Counted from the stretch's first letter, positions 27,731-36,732 are shown. The stretch is DNA of 64,000 nt from Shewanella decolorationis S12 (GCF_000485795.1 NZ_AXZL01000049.1:18703-82702); one strand, 5' to 3'. A program made the numbers and translations. The notes: generated from the letters alone by a model not told the origin.

Positions 27731-27898
27731 ATGGATACAAATAAATTACTCTTAGTTATTATTGCGATTCTCTTGCCACCCGTTGCTGTATTTCTAAAAG
27801 CGGGAGCTGGTAAAGATTTATTAATTAATATAGTGCTGTGTTTATTCTTCTGGTTCCCTGGTTTGCTGCATTCGTTATGGGTAGTTACTAAGGATTAG
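27731..27898 (+). CDS. YqaE/Pmp3 family small membrane protein
   Basis: A 55-residue, two-helix hydrophobic peptide (MDTNKLLLVIIAILLPPVAVFLKAG with LLINIVLCLFFWFPGLLHSLWV). This is the UPF0057 pattern, in which a PPVAVFL motif ends the first helix and FWFPGLLHSLW the second. Such proteins sit in the cytoplasmic membrane, often stress-induced; their action is not well defined. ATG 27731 is preferred because AAAGGA stands about 10 nt upstream; a longer frame from 27695 adds a non-family extension. Confidence 0.85.
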   Translation: MDTNKLLLVIIAILLPPVAVFLKAGAGKDLLINIVLCLFFWFPGLLHSLWVVTKD

Positions 27899-28102
27899 TG
27901 ACTTCAAGTATCTGTTAACATTTCAATGTTTTTCAGCGACTTGATTGATGCTTATCAGGTTTAAGTGTCTGAGCAGCATACTCTTTTACTTTCACTCTAA
28001 GAACTGTTCGTCACTTGAGCCGAATTGTAATAGGCCACTCTTTGTTTCGTTAGGAAGAACTTGCCAGAAAGAACAATACTTACTCGCAAGCCACTCTGCC
28101 AA

Positions 28103-28132
28103 TAAAAAAGCGCAACCTAGATGGTTGCGCTT
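28103..28132 (-). terminator. Intrinsic terminator after the TonB receptor gene
   Basis: On the minus strand AAGCGCAACC pairs with GGTTGCGCTT around a 5-nt loop and is followed by TTTTTT. It is bidirectional in form (GTTTT on the plus side). Confidence 0.9.
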
Positions 28133-28157
28133 GTTTTACGGTAAACAATCGCGCTAA

Positions 28158-30332
28158 TTAGAATGCCACTGTATAGCCGATAGTAGCTGTGCGGCCCATA
28201 CCTTTGAAATAACGATCATTTGTACCCATGGTTTGTGAGTAGTAGTTGAAATAATCCTTATTAAACAGGTTTTGTACACCTAAGGTTAAACTGCCAGTGT
28301 AGAGCGGCATAGAGAATGACGCATCGACAGTAGTGTAACCATCAAACTCGGCATATTTTGCACCTGTGACATTTTCAAAATCACGGTCCATAAAGTAGTT
28401 TGCTTGAACACGTGTCGACATTTCATTATCGAAGTTATGGGTCCAGAACAGGTTAATACGATTCGGTGAAATGTTTGCACCATCGAGATCGGTATCAACT
28501 TTATTATCACCATTGACATCGTATTCACCCCGTTGAATCGCCAGATTCATGCCCAGATCGTCATTGCTTGTCAGATAAGCGGTGATATTAGCTTCGATAC
28601 CGTCAATCACACTCTTCTCACGTTTTACATCGTAAAAGCCGTCGCTATTTAGGGCTAAACGGGCACCGTAATCCGTTGCCGAGCGGTAGTACGATATTTT
28701 TGCGCTCAAGAATTCACCTTGGTAATCAGCCCCTAACTCAACGTTGTCCGTTACGATTGGTGTTAACGCTAAGGAATCACTAATGCTTGGGTTGGCGCCA
28801 GGGAAACTTTTTCCGTCGCGTAGAATACGGCCAATGTCTGGCATGCCAAAACCTTGGTTGTAGCTAGTGTAGATGCGAATATCCGGCGTGATTTTATAGG
28901 ATACGCCAACATTGAATAAGGTTTCATCGAAGGTAGCGTCGCCCCCTGCAATTTGCTTATTGCCTGCACCATAGAGGGTTTTATAGTCATCCACACTCAG
29001 TTTGGCATGTTCATAACGAACGCCGGCGGATAAAGTTAAATCTTTAATTAAATCATAGTCTAACTGCAGGTAGGGCGCGAAGTTATCATAGGTACTTTCA
29101 GGCACCCAAGAGAAACCCGTTTTAACCAAATCTTGCTCGGTTGTATCGCGGAACAGGTCAATACCATAGGCGGCATCGATACCCATATCGGCAATGTTTT
29201 TAGCGATTAAGGAGGTTTTTAGTCCCCATTTAACCGAAGAGTTGCGCGATTGCTCGTAGTATAAGTGTTCGCCCTTGCTGTTAACCCCACATTGCACAAC
29301 TTGATCACTACCTTCAAAGGAAGGATCGTAAAAACTATCGAAACACCCTCCACCGTATACGGCTTGGAAGTCCTGGTTAAACAACTGCATGCTAAGTTGT
29401 TGACCGGCAATGTTCTCGTGGGTGTAGGTGAGGCTAGTTGTGGTGACTAGGTTGTTGGCCGCTTCCCAGGGTTGCTTTTCTTCTACTCCACTTGTTGGGA
29501 TACCGTTGGCTTTATCGCCAGGCACAGCCATCCAGTCGCCATTGTTATCCATGTTGTAGTGGTTAACCATCAACTCTAAGCGCGATTCGGCAAAGTTGTG
29601 TCCGAGTTTGATAAAGAAGTCTTTGCTCTGGCTGTCCATAGACTCGCCTTGAGTGGTGTCCACCCCAATCACATCGTGGTTGGCATCGTAGTACACGCCG
29701 TTATTGCGATAGCTCACCGAACCCAACATATCGATCAGTTCGGATTCGCCCGAAAACGCATAGCTGGCACCAAAACTTACACCGTTAGATTTGAGCGAAT
29801 CGGGCACAGTGGCATCGAAGCTAACCACGTGCTGGTTATCACCCGTGGGCTTTTTGGTGATGTAGTTGATAATACCGCCCTGTGCGCCTAAGCCGTGCAT
29901 CGCATTGGCGCCGTGGATAATTTCAATACGCTCGATCATCGCAGGGTCGATTGTCTGTCCAGAACGGCCACCGCTACGCAGCGGGTTGGATTGAGGCACA
30001 CCATCGATCATGATTAATGGCGGACGGCCACGCAGGGTTTCGCCCGTGTTGCTCATCTTCTGGCGGCTGGGTGAAAAGCTTGGCGCTAAGTTACCGATAA
30101 TGGTCGATAAATCTTTAGTGGTGCGGAACTGCTCTTCGAGTTGCACACGGTCGATAATGGTCACTGTATTGGGGATAGAGCTTGGGGATTTATCCATGCG
30201 GCTCGCAGTGACAGTGATTTTTTCGATGTCTTTATTCTTATTCGTTCCCGTATCAGGAGCTTCTTGAGCCGCTGCGGATTGGGTGAGGGCGGCAAATACG
30301 GCGAGGGCAACAAACGAGGTTTTGAACGTCAT
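28158..30332 (-). CDS. TonB-dependent outer-membrane receptor, iron-regulated
   Basis: A 724-residue receptor with a signal peptide (about residues 1-23, SAAAQ). A TonB-box-like EKITVTA follows at about residue 40, then a plug domain (IMIDGVPQSNPLRSGGRSGQT ... GANAMHGLGAQGGIINYIT), a 22-stranded barrel region and a terminal aromatic residue (GYTVAF). It imports a substrate across the outer membrane using TonB/ExbBD energy. A Fur-box-like sequence (30407-30425) upstream suggests a ferric siderophore or haem. ATG 30332 is chosen over the longer frame since AGGA stands 7 nt upstream and the protein then begins with a normal signal peptide. No siderophore genes lie nearby. Confidence 0.9.
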   Translation of the reverse strand: MTFKTSFVALAVFAALTQSAAAQEAPDTGTNKNKDIEKITVTASRMDKSPSSIPNTVTIIDRVQLEEQFRTTKDLSTIIGNLAPSFSPSRQKMSNTGETLRGRPPLIMIDGVPQSNPLRSGGRSGQTIDPAMIERIEIIHGANAMHGLGAQGGIINYITKKPTGDNQHVVSFDATVPDSLKSNGVSFGASYAFSGESELIDMLGSVSYRNNGVYYDANHDVIGVDTTQGESMDSQSKDFFIKLGHNFAESRLELMVNHYNMDNNGDWMAVPGDKANGIPTSGVEEKQPWEAANNLVTTTSLTYTHENIAGQQLSMQLFNQDFQAVYGGGCFDSFYDPSFEGSDQVVQCGVNSKGEHLYYEQSRNSSVKWGLKTSLIAKNIADMGIDAAYGIDLFRDTTEQDLVKTGFSWVPESTYDNFAPYLQLDYDLIKDLTLSAGVRYEHAKLSVDDYKTLYGAGNKQIAGGDATFDETLFNVGVSYKITPDIRIYTSYNQGFGMPDIGRILRDGKSFPGANPSISDSLALTPIVTDNVELGADYQGEFLSAKISYYRSATDYGARLALNSDGFYDVKREKSVIDGIEANITAYLTSNDDLGMNLAIQRGEYDVNGDNKVDTDLDGANISPNRINLFWTHNFDNEMSTRVQANYFMDRDFENVTGAKYAEFDGYTTVDASFSMPLYTGSLTLGVQNLFNKDYFNYYSQTMGTNDRYFKGMGRTATIGYTVAF

Positions 30333-30634
30333 ATAACTTCCTGCTAAGGGCGAGTGAGTTTGCTTCACCGTATCCTTGGCATCAGACTATTCCGTTAAAC
30401 AACATTGCAAATGATAACGATTTTTATTGTCGCCGATTTTAAGGGAGTGAATTGGGCTTGTCTAGTCGAGTTGTAAATAAAATGCGTAGGAAAAGTGGCA
30501 ATTTTTAGGGGGTGTGATTCGCCTTACAAATAGGTGTATTTAGCTTGATGGTTTGTTTGTAGGCTGAGCCCCTGATTTGTTGCCGAGTCGAAGGAAGATT
30601 ATAATGGCGACCTTTTTCTCGCCTTGGTGCCCAT
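30333..30634. other. Intergenic region between TonB receptor and DUF2986 gene
   Basis: 302 bp containing the promoter of the TonB receptor with the Fur box and, on the plus strand, the start region of the small DUF2986 gene. Nothing else recognised. Confidence 0.5.
30407..30425. promoter_or_regulatory. Fur box upstream of the TonB receptor
   Basis: GCAAATGATAACGATTTTT matches the 19-bp Fur consensus GATAATGATAATCATTATC at 13 positions and lies 75-93 bp before ATG 30332. It suggests iron repression of the receptor gene. Confidence 0.7.
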
Positions 30635-30826
30635 ATGAACCGTAAAAAGAAAATTAATCAAACGCTTAAGCAGAAGGCGAAAAAGGCCAATGCCAAGTTG
30701 CATAGCAGCAATAAGCCTAAATATGTTTCTAAAGCTGAGCGTGCGGCGCAGGCCATCGCGGCAGAAACCGAGATGACGCAGCCCATTGAACAATCCGCAG
30801 AGCTCGTCGCTAACGAGAATGCTTAA
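30635..30826 (+). CDS. DUF2986 small basic protein
   Basis: A 63-residue peptide opening MNRKKKINQTLKQKAKKANAKL, the very lysine-rich start of DUF2986, and ending in an acidic tail (AELVANENA). The family is confined to marine gammaproteobacteria such as Shewanella and Vibrio and has no known function; the basic half may bind nucleic acid (speculation). It stands alone on the plus strand between minus-strand genes. Confidence 0.75.
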   Translation: MNRKKKINQTLKQKAKKANAKLHSSNKPKYVSKAERAAQAIAAETEMTQPIEQSAELVANENA

Positions 30827-30852
30827 CCGACCAACCCTTTACCTAGGGTCTA

Positions 30853-31365
30853 TTACTTAGGGTCTAAATAGTCGATTGGATTTAAGTAAAACGCCTTCTT
30901 ATATCCTTGGGTTGAAGTGTCGATTAACCAAGGTCTGGGTAACAAGCTTAAAATGGAATAGTGCAAATGGGGCGGTTTGCCTTGGGCGTTCCCCGTGGTG
31001 CCGACGGTACCGAGCACATCTCCGCGCCCCGCAAATAAACCTGCCGATGTGTTAATACTATCGAGGTGGGCAAAATAGTGGATTTGCCATTTCGGGCCGA
31101 GTCCAATGATCACTTTGCCGCCCTTAAAAAACTCCCCTTTATACAGCAGTAACAGTGGCGTTGGCGCAATCACGGGCGTATTGGCTGCGGCAAAAATATC
31201 AATGCCTTTGTGGGTGCCTGAGCTGCCCCAGGGTTCATACCAAAAGGTTTGGCTATTCCAGTCTTTATTGCTAGCGCCTTTGACTGGGATGACGGGCTGT
31301 TCTGGCACTAAACATCCTGCGAGGATAAAAAGTGCGATAACAAGAGCGATAAATTTGAGCTTCAT
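30853..31365 (-). CDS. M23-family peptidase-like lipoprotein
   Basis: A 170-residue protein with a lipoprotein signal (LAGC, lipobox Cys at about residue 18). The LytM/M23 zinc peptidase core is present: HKGIDIF supplies the HxxxD ligands and HLHYSIL the HxH ligand, separated by HYFAHLDSINTSAGLFAGRGD. These enzymes cut peptidoglycan cross-bridges or act as activators of amidases. Being anchored by lipid, it should face the periplasm. It is the third gene of a same-strand run with the CHAP protein and an unknown gene between. Confidence 0.88.
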   Translation of the reverse strand: MKLKFIALVIALFILAGCLVPEQPVIPVKGASNKDWNSQTFWYEPWGSSGTHKGIDIFAAANTPVIAPTPLLLLYKGEFFKGGKVIIGLGPKWQIHYFAHLDSINTSAGLFAGRGDVLGTVGTTGNAQGKPPHLHYSILSLLPRPWLIDTSTQGYKKAFYLNPIDYLDPK

Positions 31366-31386
31366 TTTGACCTCGGTATAAATCTG

Positions 31387-31968
31387 TTAGTGAGACTCAC
31401 TGAATTCGCGCCAATTAGCGGGATACTGACTGCGCTCGGCCTCACTGAGTGATAACCAGTAAGGCCGCCAAAACGTATCGCACCAAAACTCAATATTGCC
31501 CTGCAGACTGCCGAGTGAATCAGGATCGACATCGAGAAAGCTTTCCCACGGTGCTGGTGGCGCAGCCTTAAAGGCGATTAGCCGTTGCAGCAGCGCGATA
31601 TCATTACTGATGAGTAGCACGCAGAACCCTGCAAAATCAGCATATTGATGTAGAAAAACATGGCTTGGCCCTTGGGCATGGAGCAACAGCTTACTCGATG
31701 CTGCATCCTTTTCAACAACAGGCGCGAATGCCATCTCGGCGAGCAGGGCATCGAGTCGTTGTTTATCTTGCTTGTTCAACAAACAATGGATTTGATAGGC
31801 GGCTAAGTCGGGCCGCATCGCTGGGGTGACGATGGGATAAACTTGCTGGCTGGGTAAAGACAAGCTTGGCGCTAGTGCCTCGCTAAAAATCGTTTGGAGA
31901 TCAGTTGCCTGTGATTGTGGCTTTGCTTTAGGACTTAACAGGTTCTTTAACCAGTCGAGAATTGCCAT
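31387..31968 (-). CDS. Hypothetical protein between two wall-hydrolase genes
   Basis: Not recognised. A 193-residue soluble protein without signal peptide, starting MAILDWLKNLLSPKAKPQS and rich in Leu and aromatic residues in its C-terminal half (FWCDTFWRPYWLSLSEAE). ATG 31968 is chosen over the longer frame because AGAGGTAAAT precedes it. It lies 21 bp from the M23 gene and 17 bp from the CHAP gene, so the three are probably one operon. No function is assigned. Confidence 0.6.
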   Translation of the reverse strand: MAILDWLKNLLSPKAKPQSQATDLQTIFSEALAPSLSLPSQQVYPIVTPAMRPDLAAYQIHCLLNKQDKQRLDALLAEMAFAPVVEKDAASSKLLLHAQGPSHVFLHQYADFAGFCVLLISNDIALLQRLIAFKAAPPAPWESFLDVDPDSLGSLQGNIEFWCDTFWRPYWLSLSEAERSQYPANWREFSESH

Positions 31969-31985
31969 ATTTACCTCTTTGACAT

Positions 31986-32687
31986 TCACAGCTTAAGGGA
32001 AGTCGCTGGTTGGTTAACTTGGATTTTCGACGCCACATTTTTCTTAACACATCCTTCCATGCTTCCCTCCATAATCATGGCAGTAGGAGCTTCCCAGCGT
32101 AACCAGCCCTTGGTACGCGGCGCATCGATATACCATAGGCCGTCGCGTTGCACTAAGGGGAAAATCTCCCGTGACGGCGCAAAGGGGCCGGGGTTTTGCT
32201 GGGCAACTTCGATACTGGTTTCTGTGACGCTGGCGATAATGGCGACATGGCCGTAGGGATTAAACATCCATGGCGCGAATACCAGTAAATCATCGGCCAT
32301 CGGCTTGCTTTGGCTGCCATTGGTATATTGCCGCAGGGCGCGTTTTTCATTCCAGCTCGCATCAGGCAACAGGTCATTGAAGAAGTCTTTAGCGTGACCG
32401 AAACTGTCGGGCATTTTATGCTGATAACGCAGGTAAAAGTAACGTTTAACGAACTCTACACACTGGTATTTGATACCTAGGTTATAGCCGTCGAGGGAGA
32501 GGTTGCGCCCCTCGTTAGTGTTGACGCCGCCGTTATAAAAAATTTCGACGCCATTGAGCGAGTCGAGCACATCACCCACTTGGTAGTCGGTATTTAAGTT
32601 ATAACGAGTCAGCCCGTAGTAGCCTAGATAGCTAAGGCCGCAGACTAGGCTCACTGTGAGTAGCAATAAACGAAAACCTTTCAGCAT
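31986..32687 (-). CDS. CHAP-domain amidase/peptidase
   Basis: A 233-residue protein with an N-terminal membrane anchor or signal (about residues 5-25) and a CHAP (NlpC/P60-like) domain. The catalytic Cys lies in KYQCVEFVKRYFY and the His in NPYGHVAIIASVT, with the third polar residue likely in VAQQNPG. CHAP enzymes cleave peptidoglycan or glutathionylspermidine amides; the similarity of the Cys segment to amidase-type CHAP domains allows either. Upstream gene of the run with an unknown protein and the M23 lipoprotein. Confidence 0.85.
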   Translation of the reverse strand: MLKGFRLLLLTVSLVCGLSYLGYYGLTRYNLNTDYQVGDVLDSLNGVEIFYNGGVNTNEGRNLSLDGYNLGIKYQCVEFVKRYFYLRYQHKMPDSFGHAKDFFNDLLPDASWNEKRALRQYTNGSQSKPMADDLLVFAPWMFNPYGHVAIIASVTETSIEVAQQNPGPFAPSREIFPLVQRDGLWYIDAPRTKGWLRWEAPTAMIMEGSMEGCVKKNVASKIQVNQPATSLKL

Positions 32688-32827
32688 CTTTAGTACTACA
32701 TTCTCAAAAGATAAATTGATTCAGCAGGATACAAAGTCGGATTGTATGCTGTTGTCGCTAAAAACGTCTAGGCGAACTGGCGGTTTGCTGGGAGCTTAAT
32801 ACTTTCGTTGGGCTATTGGTGGGGAGA

Positions 32828-32862
32828 TCCTTAGCGGCGCAATGGTTAAGCACCGCTAAGGA
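32828..32862 (-). terminator. Hairpin after the metallo-beta-lactamase-fold gene
   Basis: TCCTTAGCGG (32828-32837) and CCGCTAAGGA (32853-32862) form a perfect 10-bp stem, 14 nt from the stop of the 32876-33994 gene. There is no U-tract on the minus strand, so termination is uncertain. Confidence 0.5.
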
Positions 32863-32875
32863 CAAGTTTGTATGA

Positions 32876-33994
32876 CTATTTGTTGGAGGCGAGTTTGACT
32901 GGAACCACTTCAAACTCGGGCCTGTCTTTGGGCAAGTATGACTTCCACCACCCTTGATTGAGCGCAGGGCTGTGGGCTAACTCATTGAGGTTAATCCCTT
33001 GGCCAAACTCAGGGGTCAGCAGGGGTACGGCATAGGCCTTCGCTGCTGCGGCAATCCGCTCTAAGGGTTCATACCAACTGTGCAGCGCTAGGTCGAAACT
33101 GCTGTTGTGGATTGGGATAAGGTATTGACCTTGAAGATCTAAATGCGCTCGTAGCGATTGCTCAGGTTGCATATGGATATCGGCCCACATCTCATCGTAG
33201 GCGCCAGTTTCGACTAAGGTAAGGTCGAAGGGGCCAAGTTTATCACCAATCTTTTTAAAGCCATCAAAATATCCAGAGTCGCCACTGAAAAAGATATTTA
33301 GTTCAGGGGATTGAATGGCCCAAGAGGCCCACAGGGTTTGATTCTTATCCCTAAGTCCATGGCCCGAAAAATGTTGCGCAGGGGTGGCGGTAAAGCGCAC
33401 ACCTTGGTGTTCGGTTGCTTGCCACCAGTTGAGGGCGACAATTTTTTCCTTAGGAATGCCCCAACCAATAAGATGCTTATCGACGCCCAGTGGCACAATA
33501 AACTTCTGAGTGCGCGCGGCGAGAGCTAACACGCTCTGCTTGTCTAAGTGGTCATAATGATCGTGGGACAAGATAATCCCAGCGAGCGCCGGAATGTTTT
33601 CGAGCTCAATCGGCAGAGTATGGAAACGTTTTGGACCAAACCATTGGCTGGGTGAGGCTCGCTTTGAAAACACAGGATCGGTCAACCAATACTGACCATT
33701 GAGCTGTAACAGCACGGTCGAGTGGCTGATTTTATACAGCATAGGAGTGTCATCAGCCGTTGCTGCCAGCTGCATTGGCTGAATCGGTAGCGGCTGGTTT
33801 GGGCTCTTATCGGGAATGCGTTCAGTGACATAACGCCATAAAATGGCTGGTAAATTACCGTCACCACTTTGAGTGTTTGGTGCTTCATTACGAAAGCGCT
33901 GACCCTCTGACGGGCTAATTTCAATGATATTGGGATCTAAGGTCATAATAACGCTCCCGAGTAGCAGTAGGGCCAAGGTGATTTTAAGTCGCAT
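32876..33994 (-). CDS. Metallo-beta-lactamase-fold hydrolase (NAPE-PLD/UlaG-like)
   Basis: A 372-residue protein. After an N-terminal hydrophobic signal or anchor (about residues 3-18) comes the zinc-binding motif ILSHDHYDHLDKQS, with further ligands in AQHFSGHG, FFSGDSGYFDG and PIHNSSFDLALHSWYEP. This pattern resembles the N-acyl-phosphatidylethanolamine phospholipase D group and UlaG-type lactonases. The anchor suggests a periplasmic location. It is divergent from a TetR-family gene; a 25-bp palindrome (34010-34034) starts 16 bp before its start codon, so it is very likely under that regulator. The substrate is unknown. Confidence 0.85.
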   Translation of the reverse strand: MRLKITLALLLLGSVIMTLDPNIIEISPSEGQRFRNEAPNTQSGDGNLPAILWRYVTERIPDKSPNQPLPIQPMQLAATADDTPMLYKISHSTVLLQLNGQYWLTDPVFSKRASPSQWFGPKRFHTLPIELENIPALAGIILSHDHYDHLDKQSVLALAARTQKFIVPLGVDKHLIGWGIPKEKIVALNWWQATEHQGVRFTATPAQHFSGHGLRDKNQTLWASWAIQSPELNIFFSGDSGYFDGFKKIGDKLGPFDLTLVETGAYDEMWADIHMQPEQSLRAHLDLQGQYLIPIHNSSFDLALHSWYEPLERIAAAAKAYAVPLLTPEFGQGINLNELAHSPALNQGWWKSYLPKDRPEFEVVPVKLASNK

Positions 33995-34009
33995 TGTAAG
34001 TTTGATAAA

Positions 34010-34034
34010 AGTAAACTACACAGTGTAGTTTACT
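34010..34034. promoter_or_regulatory. 25-bp palindromic operator between the MBL and TetR genes
   Basis: The arms AGTAAACTACAC (34010-34021) and GTGTAGTTTACT (34023-34034) are perfect inverse copies around a single central A. Its position, 16 bp before the MBL start and 66 bp before the TetR start, fits a shared TetR-family operator. Confidence 0.85.
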
Positions 34035-34048
34035 CGCGGTTGTGCAAA

Positions 34049-34073
34049 AGTAAACTCAATAGTGTAAAATATC
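34049..34073. promoter_or_regulatory. Degenerate second copy of the palindromic operator
   Basis: Aligned without gaps to the site at 34010-34034, this copy agrees at about 17 of 25 positions (AGTAAACT and AGTGTA conserved). It begins exactly 39 bp from the first. It may be a weaker site giving cooperative binding. Confidence 0.5.
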
Positions 34074-34099
34074 GGCAAATATTTTGATGGTGTACCGCA

Positions 34100-34711
34100 A
34101 TGGTAGAAAAAGCAGTAAAACTGACACATTCCCAACAGAAGCGTTTGGCGATCCTCGACGCGTCACAGGAAGAATTTATGGTCAATGGTTTTGCCGGCGC
34201 CAGCATGGATAGAATTGCCCAGCGTGCCAATGTCTCCAAGCGTACCGTTTACAATCATTTCCCCAGCAAAGAAGTGTTATTCGAGGCGACAACAAGTGAC
34301 CTGTGGGCGCGCACCAAGGAAGCGGCCACCTTGGCATTCAATCCCGAGCAGAGCCTTGAGTCTCAATTGCAACAGATTGCGCGCCGCTGCTGGGAGTTGT
34401 ATCAGCAACCGGATTTCCTGCGCGTGGCAAGGGTAGTGATGGCCGAGTTTATTCGCTCACCGGTTCAAGCGACTGAAGCCATGGAACGATTAGCTAAGCA
34501 AGAAGGTGGATTAGAGGCCTGGCTTGCCGGAGCCGTGGCCCATAAGGCATTAAAAATCGATAATATCCCACTGGCAGCTACTCAATTTTGGGGCATGTTT
34601 AAGGCATTCGCCTTTTGGCCTAAGTTGTTCCATATGAAAAGCCATGAGGAGTACCAACAAGATATTATCGATGCCAATATTCGTATGTTTCTCGCCATGT
34701 ACCGTGCGTAG
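34100..34711 (+). CDS. TetR/AcrR family regulator (AefR-type C-terminal domain)
   Basis: A 203-residue repressor with helix-turn-helix at about residues 12-60 (GFAGASMDRIAQRANVSKRTVYNHFPSKEVLFEA). The C-terminal ligand domain resembles AefR-type regulators. It is divergent from the MBL gene, with the 25-bp palindrome and a partial copy in the 105-bp gap, and probably represses both genes. The effector is unknown; a hydrophobic ligand would fit the lipid-enzyme-like neighbour, but this is guesswork. Confidence 0.85.
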   Translation: MVEKAVKLTHSQQKRLAILDASQEEFMVNGFAGASMDRIAQRANVSKRTVYNHFPSKEVLFEATTSDLWARTKEAATLAFNPEQSLESQLQQIARRCWELYQQPDFLRVARVVMAEFIRSPVQATEAMERLAKQEGGLEAWLAGAVAHKALKIDNIPLAATQFWGMFKAFAFWPKLFHMKSHEEYQQDIIDANIRMFLAMYRA

Positions 34712-34952
34712 ATTTCGCTTGCTTCAATAAACAATACTTATGTTTGTACTTCTTCCATCAAGTTGCTCACGGGCAAGCAGTTGCGCAGTATTGATGAGTC
34801 CCTGAGCAGGTACTGTCGCTTAATATTAGGTGAATTTAGTTGTTTGTGAGGCGAGCAGTTTTTGCTGCATATTTGCCAACACAGCTTGCTTGTCTATCTC
34901 GGTGAAGGCTTTTGTAAGAGCGGCGACACTCCTTAGCGCGTTAAACCTAGGA

Positions 34953-36593
34953 TTAAAAGCTGCGCTTCACTAAGAAGCGCCATTCCCAGCTGTTGACTGA
35001 ATCCCCTCCTGTGTAAGGCACTGAAAAATCGATATGGGCGACGTTGCCGTAACTGGAGCGGGAGGAATAAATTCGTGCGCCTATACCAATGCTGGCAAGC
35101 GGGCCGCTGGCCTCGTTATTAGCCGCTAACGGGCCGCCTGAGGCTTGGCCTACATCTGCAAAAACCGCCCAGCCGAGTTCGGCTAATTGATATAGATTGA
35201 TATTGGGATAATTACGGATTTCAGCACTGAGTAGCCATTGGTTATCACCCTGTTGGTATTCGTTGGGATAACCGCGCACCCCGGTTTCATCGCCCAGCCC
35301 TTTAGTGAGATCAAGGTAAGTATTGTTCGATACACTCGCCCATGCCTTGCCATAGGCTATCCATTTAGGATTGATTTGATAGAAGTACTCGGCCTGAACA
35401 TTGGCTTGATAGGTATCTTTTTGAGTGGTGCCTAAGGTGCTGGTGGCACCCATTTCGAGCAACCATAAATGCTCATCAAATTTATAACCACGGGTAGTTT
35501 GCCATTTAAAGTGGTAACCCACGGGCTGATTGTCGCCGATATCATTGGTTTCGATACCGAGTTGAATATAGTGGTGCCAACCTAAGTTAAAGTCTTCGTT
35601 ATTACGAATAAGATGCACATTATTGAGTACCTGAAAGTCATCCTGAATAAATTCATAGGCGACCCACGGATACATAAAGTCCCTATCCTGCGGTAGCTCT
35701 GATGTGGGGTAAACATCAGAATTGGCAAACTCGTGCTTGTCTTGGGTAAAGCCAGCAATAAAGCGAGACAGATTGTCGTTGCTTCTGTTGAGTAACCAGC
35801 CATATTGCAAATTGAGATAATCAACAGTGTGGGCAAACTCGTTCACCTCTTGGCCGTTCTGCCGCAAGATATCGGTGCGGCTATCATCCAAAAACTCTGC
35901 CGAATACATGGTCTCTGTATTCAATGAATAGAATGGCTTACTCACATATACATGCTTTGCTTGGCCGTCGCTATTATCGTAAAACTCGGCGGCGACAATG
36001 CCGTGATCGATAATGCTGAGGGGAGCCTCGAAGGCAAATTTATAACCAGTACGGGATTCATTTGACTGATACTTTAAGCGGGTACGGATACCTGTACCTA
36101 AAAGGTTATCTTCTTTCACGCCAAAGGAATAACGAGTGTCACCGCCAGAACTACTAAAACTCGCCGTTGGGAGTAGCGACCAATTATCCCAAGTCTCAAT
36201 AACGACTGACTCGTCATCGGGATTGGCATCTGCATCGGGATCCTTCTCACTCACATAAATTTTAGCATCACGAATATAAGGTTCGGCGCGCAGCAGACGT
36301 TGGGATTCGTCGAGATCTTTTTGGGTGACAGTATCGTTTTCACTAAAGGTCAGTTTGTCGCGAACCACATATTCCTTAGTATTGATATGCAGATAGTTTG
36401 CCCAGCGGTGGATAAAAAACGCATCAGGATCTGATTCATCGAAGATCGGGTTACTGACAACCACAATCTTACTCACCTTTTTCGGGGCCTCGGCGGTTGC
36501 AGTTTTGGGCACGGCCTCATCCGCTCTGGCTAGGCTGACTAGGCCACAGAGGCAACAAGGTAGAATCGATGCATACAGGGTAAACTTCTGCAT
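34953..36593 (-). CDS. Omp85-superfamily outer-membrane protein
   Basis: A 546-residue exported protein with a signal peptide (about residues 1-25). A single POTRA-like domain (SKIVVVSNPIFDES ... VTQKDLDESQRLLRAEPYIRDAKIYV) comes next, then a long beta-barrel region. The Omp85 loop-6 signature VRGYPNEYQQGD is present near the C-terminus, and the chain ends in aromatic Phe (LVKRSF). Omp85 proteins insert or pass proteins or lipids across the outer membrane. With one POTRA and no BamA partners nearby its job is unclear. ATG 36593 is preferred because GGGAG stands 7 nt before it; an upstream frame is unsupported. Minus strand, convergent with the TetR gene. Confidence 0.8.
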   Translation of the reverse strand: MQKFTLYASILPCCLCGLVSLARADEAVPKTATAEAPKKVSKIVVVSNPIFDESDPDAFFIHRWANYLHINTKEYVVRDKLTFSENDTVTQKDLDESQRLLRAEPYIRDAKIYVSEKDPDADANPDDESVVIETWDNWSLLPTASFSSSGGDTRYSFGVKEDNLLGTGIRTRLKYQSNESRTGYKFAFEAPLSIIDHGIVAAEFYDNSDGQAKHVYVSKPFYSLNTETMYSAEFLDDSRTDILRQNGQEVNEFAHTVDYLNLQYGWLLNRSNDNLSRFIAGFTQDKHEFANSDVYPTSELPQDRDFMYPWVAYEFIQDDFQVLNNVHLIRNNEDFNLGWHHYIQLGIETNDIGDNQPVGYHFKWQTTRGYKFDEHLWLLEMGATSTLGTTQKDTYQANVQAEYFYQINPKWIAYGKAWASVSNNTYLDLTKGLGDETGVRGYPNEYQQGDNQWLLSAEIRNYPNINLYQLAELGWAVFADVGQASGGPLAANNEASGPLASIGIGARIYSSRSSYGNVAHIDFSVPYTGGDSVNSWEWRFLVKRSF

Positions 36594-36732
36594 AAAACCA
36601 CTCCCGTAAACTGGATGGCGACAGCTTAAGATTCTGCTGTGCTTCACAATTTAATAACACACGGGAAGTGGCGATTAGTCAAGGAAACATTTTAATAAGA
36701 TTATGATTTTACTTAAGGTTACTTTAAGAATC

